A stretch of 37,331 nucleotides of DNA from Parabacteroides acidifaciens (GTDB taxonomy: Bacteria; Bacteroidota; Bacteroidia; Bacteroidales; Tannerellaceae): contig NZ_QREV01000031.1 in the NCBI RefSeq assembly GCF_003363715.1, positions 17,313 through 54,643 of the forward strand. Reading direction: 5' to 3'. The notes under the pieces were generated by a model. The model was not told the DNA's origin and searched no databases. It was given only the letters and a program-made list of their open reading frames with translations. A program made the translations under genes and the position numbers. Below are positions 24,625 to 32,700 of the stretch, one piece after another (the stretch's first letter is position 1; every line of letters begins with the position of its first letter).

Positions 24625-25950
24625 TCAACGTACGACAATCATCACATAATCCCGTTCGAATACTTTCGGATTGTCCAGCAGCTCGAGCAGCTTTTTCTGC
24701 TTCGGCGAACCGTTGCGTTTCACCAACTCGCGCATTTCCGTTACTGTGCGGAGCATATAAAGGCAGTCGTCTGTTTGTCCGTCCGGCCAGAAAGCCAGGC
24801 CGCTGTCGTCGAGGTCGTTGGTAAATCCTTTGCCTCCTTTTACCATTTTTGTTGGCAGGAGAACGGTCCGTCCTTCGTCTTTCAGGTAGACCGCTTGATG
24901 GGTCAGGGTCGGTTTGTAGGTGTATTCCCAGCCGATCCAGTCGGCAATTATCGGACTTCCTTTCTGGTAAAGGCCTATAAACAGCCCTTTTGGGTTCTCG
25001 TAGAATGTTCTCTGCCACATCCGTCCTTCGGGGATTTCTCCTTTATAGTCGGACAGGGCGAGTTTTTTCTCTCCGTAATGGATGGCATATAGCGGTGCGA
25101 TGGTTTGCGGGTCACGCAATTGGTAGACGGTGTCGCAATAGGGCATCATGAACGTCATCTTGTCCTGTTGTGTATTCCAGTAGAATGTTTGGAAGAATGG
25201 AATGTTATCGGTAACCGTGCGCGGGGTCATTTCCCCCTCTTTCAGCCGGAACTTGCAGAGCGTATCGCCCAACAGGTTGAATGTTGTGATGCCATCCGGT
25301 TCTCCTGTCTTCTCTCCGTAGCGGCACAGGGTGTAGCCATTGGAGGAAAAGCCTAACAGTTTGTCGTATGTCAGGTTCAGCGAATATTCAGCCGGCAGGT
25401 TTTCTGGGAACACGTAGTTGGTGATTGTCAGCATGGTGTCCAGCGGAGGCAGTTCACCGATGCAGGGAGTGCTGTCGGCTCCTGTCAGTCGTGTCTCTTG
25501 CGTTTTACCGCTGAGGGCAACATACATGCGGGTTGTTTTCTTGTCGTAAAACAGGGTCTGCCCGTTCATCTCGTTGTTCCATTTATAGGCTAATGCCTTG
25601 AAGCCGTATCGTTTGCTTGGAATACCCTGCTTCCGGTAGTAGATACGCGGATTGTTGAAGGTGATAAACGCGTTGCTGTCCGGTATTTCGATCGCTTGGG
25701 TGACGGGATAGCGAGCATCGCCAACGGTGTAATATTCGATTTCCGAAGCAATCTGGCTTAATTTCAACTGTTCGGGTTTCTGGAAAGCCTGCTCTATATC
25801 CACAATCTTCACTGGCTCGGAACGGTCTACGCGGGCTTCCATCTGAGGAGCGGTCGGGATATGCGGTTTTGCCTCGCCGGTCTGCTGCTTGCATCCGGTG
25901 ACTGCCAGCAGGGCGGACAGTAGGCTTAATGAAAAGAACTGTTTTTTCAT
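24625..25950 (-). CDS. Lipoprotein of unknown function, propeller-like (paralogue of 27321 product)
   Basis: The 441-residue product has a lipobox (LLAVTGC, Cys20). It is a clear paralogue of the 436-residue product at 27321: shared segments include KL(S)QIASEIEYY.VGD.(R/K)YP, LPPLDT, DGITTFNL.GDT, FWPDGQTD..LYM and GSPKQK. I suspect the family annotated as DUF4933, but that is from memory. The repeated short strands suggest a beta-propeller. It should be anchored in the envelope. It is the last gene of the leftward five-gene operon and ends 9 bases from the convergent response-regulator gene, with no terminator in between. Confidence 0.75.
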   Translation of the reverse strand: MKKQFFSLSLLSALLAVTGCKQQTGEAKPHIPTAPQMEARVDRSEPVKIVDIEQAFQKPEQLKLSQIASEIEYYTVGDARYPVTQAIEIPDSNAFITFNNPRIYYRKQGIPSKRYGFKALAYKWNNEMNGQTLFYDKKTTRMYVALSGKTQETRLTGADSTPCIGELPPLDTMLTITNYVFPENLPAEYSLNLTYDKLLGFSSNGYTLCRYGEKTGEPDGITTFNLLGDTLCKFRLKEGEMTPRTVTDNIPFFQTFYWNTQQDKMTFMMPYCDTVYQLRDPQTIAPLYAIHYGEKKLALSDYKGEIPEGRMWQRTFYENPKGLFIGLYQKGSPIIADWIGWEYTYKPTLTHQAVYLKDEGRTVLLPTKMVKGGKGFTNDLDDSGLAFWPDGQTDDCLYMLRTVTEMRELVKRNGSPKQKKLLELLDNPKVFERDYVMIVVR

Positions 25951-25981
25951 ATGAATTTGTATTTGCAGCTAATATAGTGAA

Positions 25982-27301
25982 TTATTTCAGGGTGGCAATA
26001 AACAGAACCGGATTATCATCTTCTGCGATCGTACTTAGCACTTGGACGAGTTTGTCACGCGCCGCTTCGTCTTTCACTTTCCCGGTCTTCAGTCCGTCTA
26101 CGTCGATCTGTTCCAACAGGTCGGAAGGGTTGCATTCGTCAATCCAGTATTTGCCCTGCGATTTGTAGTCGACGGAGAAGTCGCCACCGCCGGAAAGGTC
26201 GTTTTGCAATTGGAATTTCTTTCTTAACTCACGAAAGACAAAGTTCGGAGAGCCGGGAAACGGTCTTTCTATGATAGTACTTTCTTTTTTAGCGACTGCA
26301 ATCTTTCCGCTTTGCTTATCGTACCGGAAGGTGTGGATGAGATTGGACTTTCCTGCGAGGAGATATAAATACTCTTGGGTGTCGAACAGTTCATATACCC
26401 ATAGAAATTTAAAGAAAGCTGGGTCTTTGATCCATTGATGTGCCATTTCAAAAGAAGGTTGCTCGCCTGAAAGAATTGTATAGTATGGTTCAAACTCTTG
26501 GTTGTTTTCGTTGTATTGGTATATGGTGTCTACTCCGGCGTATTTCATGATAAGTTGCTGGTTATAGGTGTCTGTGTCGGTCAGACCTTCCATCCAGTAG
26601 TTTTTCCAACCGTAATTAGGGGCACAATTTTGAATAATTTCTTCGTCTTTCCCTGCCAGACTTGGATTATAGAATTTCTTTTGAATATTGAAACAGCTGT
26701 CTGTTAATGCAAATGACCATATTTCAGGGTTATTTTCGATAAATAAGATAGGAAGTTCTTGCTGCAGGAAGAAATAATGTTTAAAAGAAAAAATTAGGTT
26801 GCTTGGTCCATAAAATGTATTTTCCATTCGGTTCCGGAGACCAACCCTTTTAAAAGAGCCGTCGAAATTATATACTTTGATGCAATTCTTGTCAATTAAG
26901 GAATAAAGATATACTTCCTCCTCGGCTTCATTGATCATCATTTGCCAGATCGAAAGGATCTCTTCCGGTCCTTCTCCCTTTTTACCGACTTTGTTTAGGA
27001 ACTTGCCTTGTCGGTCAAACCGGAATATACCTTCGTTTCGATCAAAAACGAAAATATCATGAGTGGTTACTTCTATGTCTTCAACTCCTCTGATAAAAGA
27101 TTTATCAGAAGTTTCCAACTGGACAATATCCATCTTTTCCGCCGCTTCGCTCAAAGGCAGGGAAGCAACCGTGTTATTTATATTTCCAGCCAGATCGATA
27201 CAAAGCGGTTGTCCGTTATCCTCTTTTTCTGAATCCGGATTGTTTTTACTGTTGCAGTTGGCGAACAGGAAAAGGAGTAGGAAGGGAAGAAGTGTTTTCA
27301 T
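25982..27301 (-). CDS. 6-bladed beta-propeller (BF3164-like) lipoprotein
   Basis: The 439-residue lipoprotein (LFLFANC, Cys16) has the typical opening of the Bacteroidales 6-bladed propeller group: LPLSEAAEKMDIVQLETSD, then FVFDRNEGIFRFDRQGKFLN and VGKKGEGPEEILSIW. Such proteins are predicted secreted NHL/TolB-like propellers without a known ligand. It is more AT-rich and more divergent than its operon neighbours. It starts 19 bases after the gene upstream and ends 31 bases before the next. Confidence 0.78.
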   Translation of the reverse strand: MKTLLPFLLLFLFANCNSKNNPDSEKEDNGQPLCIDLAGNINNTVASLPLSEAAEKMDIVQLETSDKSFIRGVEDIEVTTHDIFVFDRNEGIFRFDRQGKFLNKVGKKGEGPEEILSIWQMMINEAEEEVYLYSLIDKNCIKVYNFDGSFKRVGLRNRMENTFYGPSNLIFSFKHYFFLQQELPILFIENNPEIWSFALTDSCFNIQKKFYNPSLAGKDEEIIQNCAPNYGWKNYWMEGLTDTDTYNQQLIMKYAGVDTIYQYNENNQEFEPYYTILSGEQPSFEMAHQWIKDPAFFKFLWVYELFDTQEYLYLLAGKSNLIHTFRYDKQSGKIAVAKKESTIIERPFPGSPNFVFRELRKKFQLQNDLSGGGDFSVDYKSQGKYWIDECNPSDLLEQIDVDGLKTGKVKDEAARDKLVQVLSTIAEDDNPVLFIATLK

Positions 27302-27320
27302 TATTGTCTGCTATGTCTTT

Positions 27321-28631
27321 TTATTTGATTACAATCATTACGTTCTGTTTCTCATCCACACCGTCGAGGAATGCTTTCAGCTCTTTCTGTTTGGGCGAGC
27401 CTGTCAGTTTGATTTTGGCTTTCAGCTCCTTGGCGGGACGGATCATATAAAGGTAGCCATCTGTTTGTCCATCCGGCCAGAACGGCAGACCGCCGTCCAG
27501 ATCGTTAGCCAGTCCTCCTGCTTTCACAGGAACGGCGAAGGTTTGTTTGGAAGATTTCAGATAAACGATCTGACGCTCTACATCGGGCATATCCGGCTCG
27601 CGTTCTGCATCCAGCCAGCCGCTTTTCGAGCTTTTCCCTTCTTTGTGCGTTTGTATGAAAAGTGCTTTTGCGTTTTCTTCGAGGGCTGTCATCCAGACTT
27701 TGTTTTTCCGTTCTTTCCCCTGAATGTTTTCGATTGCCGTCAAACGGGACTTCCCGAAGTCAGTTACATATGCCGGTGCATAAGTGCGTTCGTCCAAGAC
27801 TCGATAGATCGTGTCGCAGAAAGAGAGGCGGAAGGTGATTTTGTTTTCATGCCGGTAGATTTTGTCAAAGAAAGGAGGGCCATATAAATAGTTGCCGACC
27901 TTGACGGTGGGATCTATACCTGCCTGGAATGTGCAGATTGTGTCGCCATCCAGATTGAAGGTGGTAATGCCGTCGTCAATTCCGTCTTTATTTTCTTTTA
28001 AAGTTGCATACTGACTGGGTGACAAATAACGGAGAATGGATGCTTTCTGAGGAAGAAAATGATGGCTGGATACAGGCAGTGAATCCGGATACAGATAATA
28101 GACTCTTGCCAAGACAGTGTCCAATGGGGGCAGTTCGACTATATAAGGTTCACCGTAACCCGTCTCTTGATTAATCCTTTTCAGATGAGCATACAACTTG
28201 GTGGTTGTCTTGTCGAAACAGATTTTCGGCCCGGGAACGCTTATCCAGTTGCCGAACGTCGTTTTCAATCCGACCCGCTTCCGTTTCATCCCTTTGCGGT
28301 ACAAATATAGCTTGGGTTGGTTCAAGGCAATGAAGCCGTCGTTGGTTGCCACTACATCCGTGATTGGATATTTGTCGTCTCCAACCATAAAGTACTCGAT
28401 GGTAGAGGCGACTTTACTCAGGCTGACAGGAACGGAATCAGCAATTGCTTTTTCTATGTCGATGCGTGCAGGCGGGACAGACCGGTCGTATTGCGCCGTG
28501 TATTTCGGCGGGAGCGGTTGATGAGGTGCAGTCTGTGTTGCTGTTTCCCCTTCATCGTAAGCCTTTTGCTGTTTACATCCTGTTGCCAGCAGAATCGCCG
28601 GCAACAGGATTAAAAGTAGTTGTTTATTCAT
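27321..28631 (-). CDS. Lipoprotein of unknown function, propeller-like (paralogue of 24625 product)
   Basis: The 436-residue product has a lipobox (LLATGC, Cys19) and aligns along its length with the 24625 product: IDIEKA, LSKVASTIEYFMVGDDKYP, LPPLDT, DGITTFNLDGDT, FWPDGQTDGYLYM and GSPKQKELKAFLDG. The C-terminus NVMIVIK resembles the ...YVMIAKLK ends of the other operon products, so all five may share a fold. It starts 6 bases after the stop of the 28638 gene. No catalytic motif is seen. Confidence 0.75.
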   Translation of the reverse strand: MNKQLLLILLPAILLATGCKQQKAYDEGETATQTAPHQPLPPKYTAQYDRSVPPARIDIEKAIADSVPVSLSKVASTIEYFMVGDDKYPITDVVATNDGFIALNQPKLYLYRKGMKRKRVGLKTTFGNWISVPGPKICFDKTTTKLYAHLKRINQETGYGEPYIVELPPLDTVLARVYYLYPDSLPVSSHHFLPQKASILRYLSPSQYATLKENKDGIDDGITTFNLDGDTICTFQAGIDPTVKVGNYLYGPPFFDKIYRHENKITFRLSFCDTIYRVLDERTYAPAYVTDFGKSRLTAIENIQGKERKNKVWMTALEENAKALFIQTHKEGKSSKSGWLDAEREPDMPDVERQIVYLKSSKQTFAVPVKAGGLANDLDGGLPFWPDGQTDGYLYMIRPAKELKAKIKLTGSPKQKELKAFLDGVDEKQNVMIVIK

Positions 28632-28637
28632 GGAAGA

Positions 28638-29873
28638 CTATTTTTTGAGCTTGGCGATCATGACATAGTTGTTGTCGTTCTCGCCGATCGTGCTTTCAAG
28701 GTCCGTGAGTTTTTTACGCATGGCTTCGGAGAGGTCCTGTCTCTTCAAAGCGTTCTCTATATCGGTCAGTAGATTACCCGGTTCGATGCTGCGGACGAAA
28801 TATCCTTTATTGAAAATGCCATCGGGGCGGCTAATGTCCAGATTGCCGAAATAATCGTTATACAGTTTGAAGTAGGCACCTTTACCGCTTTTCTTATCAA
28901 TGATATAAGAGAAAGTTTCTCCTGGTGTATAGACTTTTGCGATATCTGTCTTTCGTTCGACGGGAGGTCCAGAGAATTCTCCTGTATAATGATTTGGCCA
29001 TTCAAAGTAGCCGTGCCAGGGAACGGGGTCGATTGTCGTATGATTGAAAGTAAAGACCGGGTTCAGCTGATTCTTCTCCATATCATATTGATATAGGGAA
29101 TCCACCCGTGGTGGAAACATGAGATATAAGCAGTAATTGAATGCGTCTGGAAGAGTAGAACTGTACATGAGTTCCTGATTGAAGGTATCGTGCTCTGCTT
29201 TCAGATGTCCCGGAGCTATTTCTTTCAGATGTTTACCTGTCATATCTTGTATCCATACGACTGCCGGTGTATCTTTCCAGGGAAGCGTTGCAACGGTGAT
29301 GGTCTCTTTGACTGGATCGACATAGAATCTTGCTTTTGGGCAACGGCTACCGAGTGGAATCGGCTCTAAAGCTTTTCCTTGCATGTCGAAAACCAACAGT
29401 TTGTCGCTTTGCCAGGGCATTAGGTAAATGCGCTGGTTCAGTTCGTCGATCTGGGCGTCACTGACGGCCTGATATTCACCCGGACCTTGACCGGCTGCCC
29501 CTACGGTAGTAAGGAAAGTCCCTTTCCTGTCGAAGAGCTTGAACGCCGTTGGTGGATATCCACTGTGTGCCAGGAGATAATTATCAGAGACTGTTATTGC
29601 GGTTTGTCCGACTATAGCTTCGTCCCGGTCATCCAGTTTTACGATTTCCAGTTCTTCAGCGAAGTAACTGAGTGGAATACTTACTGTATCGACCAATAGT
29701 TTCTGCTCGCATGACAAGACTTGATTATCTCCGACCTGTACGAACTGGCCGACTACCGGAGAGTTTGCCAATGGATCTTCTTCTTTTGCAGACTGTTCTT
29801 GGGTCCCTGTTCCGCAAGACATAGCCATTGTTGTAATAAACAAGCCTCCTAATAGCTTCGTTGTTGTGTCCAT
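28638..29873 (-). CDS. Propeller-type lipoprotein (paralogue of 29896 product)
   Basis: The 411-residue lipoprotein (TMAMSC, Cys20) shares DPLANSPVVGQ, QKLL.DTV.IPLSYF, DNY(L/I)L.H, FKLFD(R/K)(K/E)G.(F)LT and GAAGQGPGEYQ with the 29896 product. The GxGQGPGEY segment is typical of 6-bladed propeller lipoproteins of Bacteroidales. The last ~54 bases of this gene and of 29896 are almost identical, pointing to recent duplication or gene conversion. It sits 22 bases downstream of 29896 in the operon. Confidence 0.8.
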   Translation of the reverse strand: MDTTTKLLGGLFITTMAMSCGTGTQEQSAKEEDPLANSPVVGQFVQVGDNQVLSCEQKLLVDTVSIPLSYFAEELEIVKLDDRDEAIVGQTAITVSDNYLLAHSGYPPTAFKLFDRKGTFLTTVGAAGQGPGEYQAVSDAQIDELNQRIYLMPWQSDKLLVFDMQGKALEPIPLGSRCPKARFYVDPVKETITVATLPWKDTPAVVWIQDMTGKHLKEIAPGHLKAEHDTFNQELMYSSTLPDAFNYCLYLMFPPRVDSLYQYDMEKNQLNPVFTFNHTTIDPVPWHGYFEWPNHYTGEFSGPPVERKTDIAKVYTPGETFSYIIDKKSGKGAYFKLYNDYFGNLDISRPDGIFNKGYFVRSIEPGNLLTDIENALKRQDLSEAMRKKLTDLESTIGENDNNYVMIAKLKK

Positions 29874-29895
29874 AATGCTTGGTTTATAGATTATA

Positions 29896-31113
29896 CTATT
29901 TTTTGAGCTTGGCGATCATGATATAGTTGTTGTCGTTCTCGCCGATCGTGCTCTGCAAATCGGTCAGCTTTTTGCGCATTTCGGGAGAAAGATCTTTTTT
30001 GAGTACATTCTCGATATCTGTCAACAGGTTACCGGGTTCGATGTTACGAACGTAGTAACCATTGGAGAACGCCATGCTGGGCCAACCGATTTCCAGATTA
30101 CCGAAAAAGTCGTTATAGAGAGTGAAGAAAGAACCTTTTCCTGTTTTCTTATCGATAATATAATGATAATCTTTTCCGTTTGTCCAATTGCCAGGTGAGA
30201 CTTCTATAGGAGGTTCCGAAAAGTCACCTGTGAAATGATACGGCCATTCGCTGTAACCGTGCCAAGGTATTTTATCCGTATTGGCAAAGTTGAGAGTAAA
30301 AGTAGGCTGTAACCGTCCGTTATCAGTGTCGTATCGGTAAAGCGAATCTATGCGGGTTGGGACAATACATAAAATATTTACATCAAAGACATTGGGGATG
30401 TTGAAAGACGCTGTGACTTCATTACTGAAATCTTGTGGCGCTTCCAGATGGCCTGTTTCGATATAGCTGAGCCTGTTCCCTTTCATGTCTTGTGTCCAGG
30501 CAACAGCCGGTAATCCTTTGAACGGTAGCACTACTACCGATACTTTCCCATTAGGAGTGTCTACTCTGAATTTGGATTTCGGACAGCGGAGGCAGAGCGG
30601 GATCGGGTCTAAAACATTTCCTTTCAGGTCGTACGCTAAAAGTTGTGTGCTATTCCATTGCATGATGTAGATACGATCGTTGGCTTCGTCCAATTGGGCG
30701 TCGTATACCATTTGATATTCTCCCGGTCCTTGTCCGATTGCACCTATATTCGTCAGGAAGTTTCCTTCTTTGTCGAATAGTTTGAACGGATTAGGATTAC
30801 GGCCGTGCACCAGGATATAGTTGTCGGAAACCGTTACTGCGTTTTGGCCGACTAAGGCTTCATCCCGATTATCCAACTTTATTAAATCCATGCTTTCGGT
30901 GAAATAACTCAACGGAATATGCACGGTGTCTGACAGAAGCTTCTGATCGCATGACAAGACTTTATCACTACCCATTTGTACATATTGCCCGACTACCGGA
31001 GAATTGGCGAGAGGATCTTTTGCATTCACGGAATGGTTCTGTCCACCTGTTCCGCAGGAAACAGCTGTAGCTGTGATGAGCAAGCTGCCTAAAAGTTTAG
31101 TTGTTGTGTTCAT
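29896..31113 (-). CDS. Propeller-type lipoprotein, first gene of the operon
   Basis: The 405-residue lipoprotein (TATAVSC, Cys20) is the closest paralogue of the 28638 product, from MNTTTKLLG at the start to STIGENDNNYIMIAKLKK at the end. It contains GAIGQGPGEYQMVYDAQLDE, the propeller-group signature. It leads the leftward five-gene unit and is divergent from the histidine kinase gene at 31261. In the 147-base gap its strand has only a degenerate -7 (TTATTTG) 21 bases after TTG, so it may need an activator, plausibly the split response regulator. Confidence 0.8.
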   Translation of the reverse strand: MNTTTKLLGSLLITATAVSCGTGGQNHSVNAKDPLANSPVVGQYVQMGSDKVLSCDQKLLSDTVHIPLSYFTESMDLIKLDNRDEALVGQNAVTVSDNYILVHGRNPNPFKLFDKEGNFLTNIGAIGQGPGEYQMVYDAQLDEANDRIYIMQWNSTQLLAYDLKGNVLDPIPLCLRCPKSKFRVDTPNGKVSVVVLPFKGLPAVAWTQDMKGNRLSYIETGHLEAPQDFSNEVTASFNIPNVFDVNILCIVPTRIDSLYRYDTDNGRLQPTFTLNFANTDKIPWHGYSEWPYHFTGDFSEPPIEVSPGNWTNGKDYHYIIDKKTGKGSFFTLYNDFFGNLEIGWPSMAFSNGYYVRNIEPGNLLTDIENVLKKDLSPEMRKKLTDLQSTIGENDNNYIMIAKLKK

Positions 31114-31224
31114 AACAACTTTGATTAGATTGTGTGATACAAATAACGCAATTTAATTTATTAAAAACAAGTCTATTACTACATATTCGTAAATAAACGT
31201 GCAATTCGTATGCGTTATTGCTGT

Positions 31225-31256
31225 TTTGCAGATGTGCGGTAAATAGTCTATCTTTG
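31225..31256 (+). promoter_or_regulatory. Strong -33/-7 promoter abutting the kinase gene
   Basis: TTTG (31225-31228), 20 bases, then TATCTTTG (31249-31256): both boxes and the spacing fit the Bacteroidetes consensus. The expected start point falls at about 31260, next to or on the ATG at 31261, so the transcript may be leaderless. Confidence 0.65.
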
Positions 31257-31260
31257 TTCC

Positions 31261-32262
31261 ATGTACAGTCGCGGGTTATATGCAAAGATTGTGGGGAGTG
31301 TAGTATTGATTGTGCTTTTATCCCTGATCGGCTCCTGGTTGTTAATAACTCAGCTGTCATATACTTTATCTTTTGTATGTCTGCTGCTTATCCTGTTGAT
31401 AACTCTGTTTGTTATCCGGTTGACAAGCCATTTCAACCGGAAATTATCCGTCTTCTTTGAAGCGATGCGGAATGAAGATTCGACACAACATTTCCCGGCT
31501 GAATCCAATGATCCTTTCTTAAGAACCCTGTATGCCGATATGAATCGTATCATGCAGCAACTCGGCGAGAAACATATTGAGATTGAGGAGAAAAGCCTTT
31601 ACTATGAGAGTATTCTCCGGGTGTTGACACACGAGATCCGTAACTCCATTACTCCGATCGCTTCCCTTTCAGCGGATTTGCTGAAACATGCGGATCACAC
31701 TGATATTGCACAGCAGCGCGAAGGACTTGAAGTTATCAACAGCCAGGCGAAGAACCTGACGGCTTTTCTTGATTCTTATCATCGCCTGACGCACTTGCCG
31801 GAACCGGAATGCAAGGTGATTTCCGTGCCGGAGCTGTTCTCCAAATTGGAACGGTTGCTTCAGGCGGAGCCGGGAAGCGGACGTATTGTGTATTCCATCG
31901 GCAGGGAAAATAAATCCATGGGCAAGGATTTGGAATTACATGGCGATCCGAATCTGATTACGCTTGCTTTAATCAATTTAATCCGGAATGCCTTGCAAGC
32001 AGTAGAAGGGCAGGCGGATGGCATTGTGAAGGTTGAGGCTTGTACAGGACTGTCCGGGAATCCTCTTATAACAATAACAGACAACGGTCCGGGCATTCCT
32101 GCCGAACGGTTGTCTGTCATCTTTACACCTTTCTTCTCCACCAAATCCGGAGGGAGCGGTATCGGTTTGCCTATCTCCCAGCGCATTATGCATCTCCATG
32201 GCGGCCAACTCTCTGTCTCGTCCATCCCGAATGTACGGACGATGTTCAGGATGGAGTTTTAG
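31261..32262 (+). CDS. Sensor histidine kinase, NtrB/NtrY-like, without PAS domain
   Basis: The 333-residue protein has two membrane helices (about 9-29 and 35-54) with almost no periplasmic loop, a short linker, then HisKA with His124 (LTHEIRNSITPI) and a HATPase domain: N box INLIRNALQA (238-247), G1 DNGPGIP (274-280), F box FTPFFSTK (288-295), G2 GSGIGL (298-303). Relatives paired with NtrC-like regulators usually carry a PAS domain before HisKA, around 430 residues in total, and it is missing here. The absence of a sensor loop suggests intramembrane or cytoplasmic sensing. The start codon is required to keep TM1. The likely partner, at 23833, is separated by the lipoprotein operon. Confidence 0.9.
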   Translation: MYSRGLYAKIVGSVVLIVLLSLIGSWLLITQLSYTLSFVCLLLILLITLFVIRLTSHFNRKLSVFFEAMRNEDSTQHFPAESNDPFLRTLYADMNRIMQQLGEKHIEIEEKSLYYESILRVLTHEIRNSITPIASLSADLLKHADHTDIAQQREGLEVINSQAKNLTAFLDSYHRLTHLPEPECKVISVPELFSKLERLLQAEPGSGRIVYSIGRENKSMGKDLELHGDPNLITLALINLIRNALQAVEGQADGIVKVEACTGLSGNPLITITDNGPGIPAERLSVIFTPFFSTKSGGSGIGLPISQRIMHLHGGQLSVSSIPNVRTMFRMEF

Positions 32263-32408
32263 AAGATCGTTTGTTTTATCTTATCAATAATTTCAATGAA
32301 ATAGCTATTTTTTACACGGCCACAAACCTTAACAACATCCCGTTCCGTATATCCACCAATTAATTGACAGATAACATAACTTTGTTTTGATAGAGGCTTA
32401 CTTAGCAT
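32259..32408 (-). CDS. Small ORF of 49 residues, unknown
   Basis: This 49-residue frame starts 8 bases after the stop of the 32417 gene and overlaps the end of the kinase gene by 4 bases on the opposite strand. The product begins MLSKPLSKQSYVICQLIGGY and ends KIKQTIF. I recognise no family. The tight spacing suggests it is cotranslated with the 71-residue protein, as in small two-gene cassettes, but it could equally be the remnant of a longer gene. Confidence 0.4.
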   Translation of the reverse strand: MLSKPLSKQSYVICQLIGGYTERDVVKVCGRVKNSYFIEIIDKIKQTIF

Positions 32409-32416
32409 CTCGTCTT

Positions 32417-32632
32417 TTAAAGGATAAGTATATATTTTTCCATATGTTTTGCCATAGAGCGTTTGGAGTTCTCAAAAAACAATTTTGTTTCCTCTTCCAT
32501 GTTTAATGATTCTTCTTTTTCTTTGGAAGTATGGATTTTCCACCCCATTTTCTCGGCAAGGTATTTGAATATGGATATCTCTGATTCGGGGATATCAATG
32601 TACATACTTAATGTGTCACCAGTTGCTTTCAT
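32417..32632 (-). CDS. Small 71-residue protein, antitoxin-like (unconfirmed)
   Basis: The product opens with a short beta-strand followed by an amphipathic segment (TLSMYIDIPESEISIFKYLA) and ends charged and helical. This resembles small Bacteroidales proteins annotated as antitoxin components, though I cannot name a family. A TATCTTTG -7 box on the same strand (32654-32661) gives a leader of about 18 nt, which supports expression. The following 49-codon frame may be the partner. It is AT-rich compared with the flanking peptidase gene. Confidence 0.5.
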   Translation of the reverse strand: MKATGDTLSMYIDIPESEISIFKYLAEKMGWKIHTSKEKEESLNMEEETKLFFENSKRSMAKHMEKYILIL

Positions 32633-32653
32633 TTCTAATCATGTCTATATATG

Positions 32654-32661
32654 CAAAGATA
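32654..32661 (-). promoter_or_regulatory. -7 element TATCTTTG for the small cassette
   Basis: On the minus strand CAAAGATA reads TATCTTTG, 21 bases before the start codon of the 71-residue gene. The best upstream TTG is only 15 bases away, shorter than usual. Confidence 0.45.
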
Positions 32662-32700
32662 TAAATATTTATCAATCAAGCATTGATAATAGGCAAAAGA

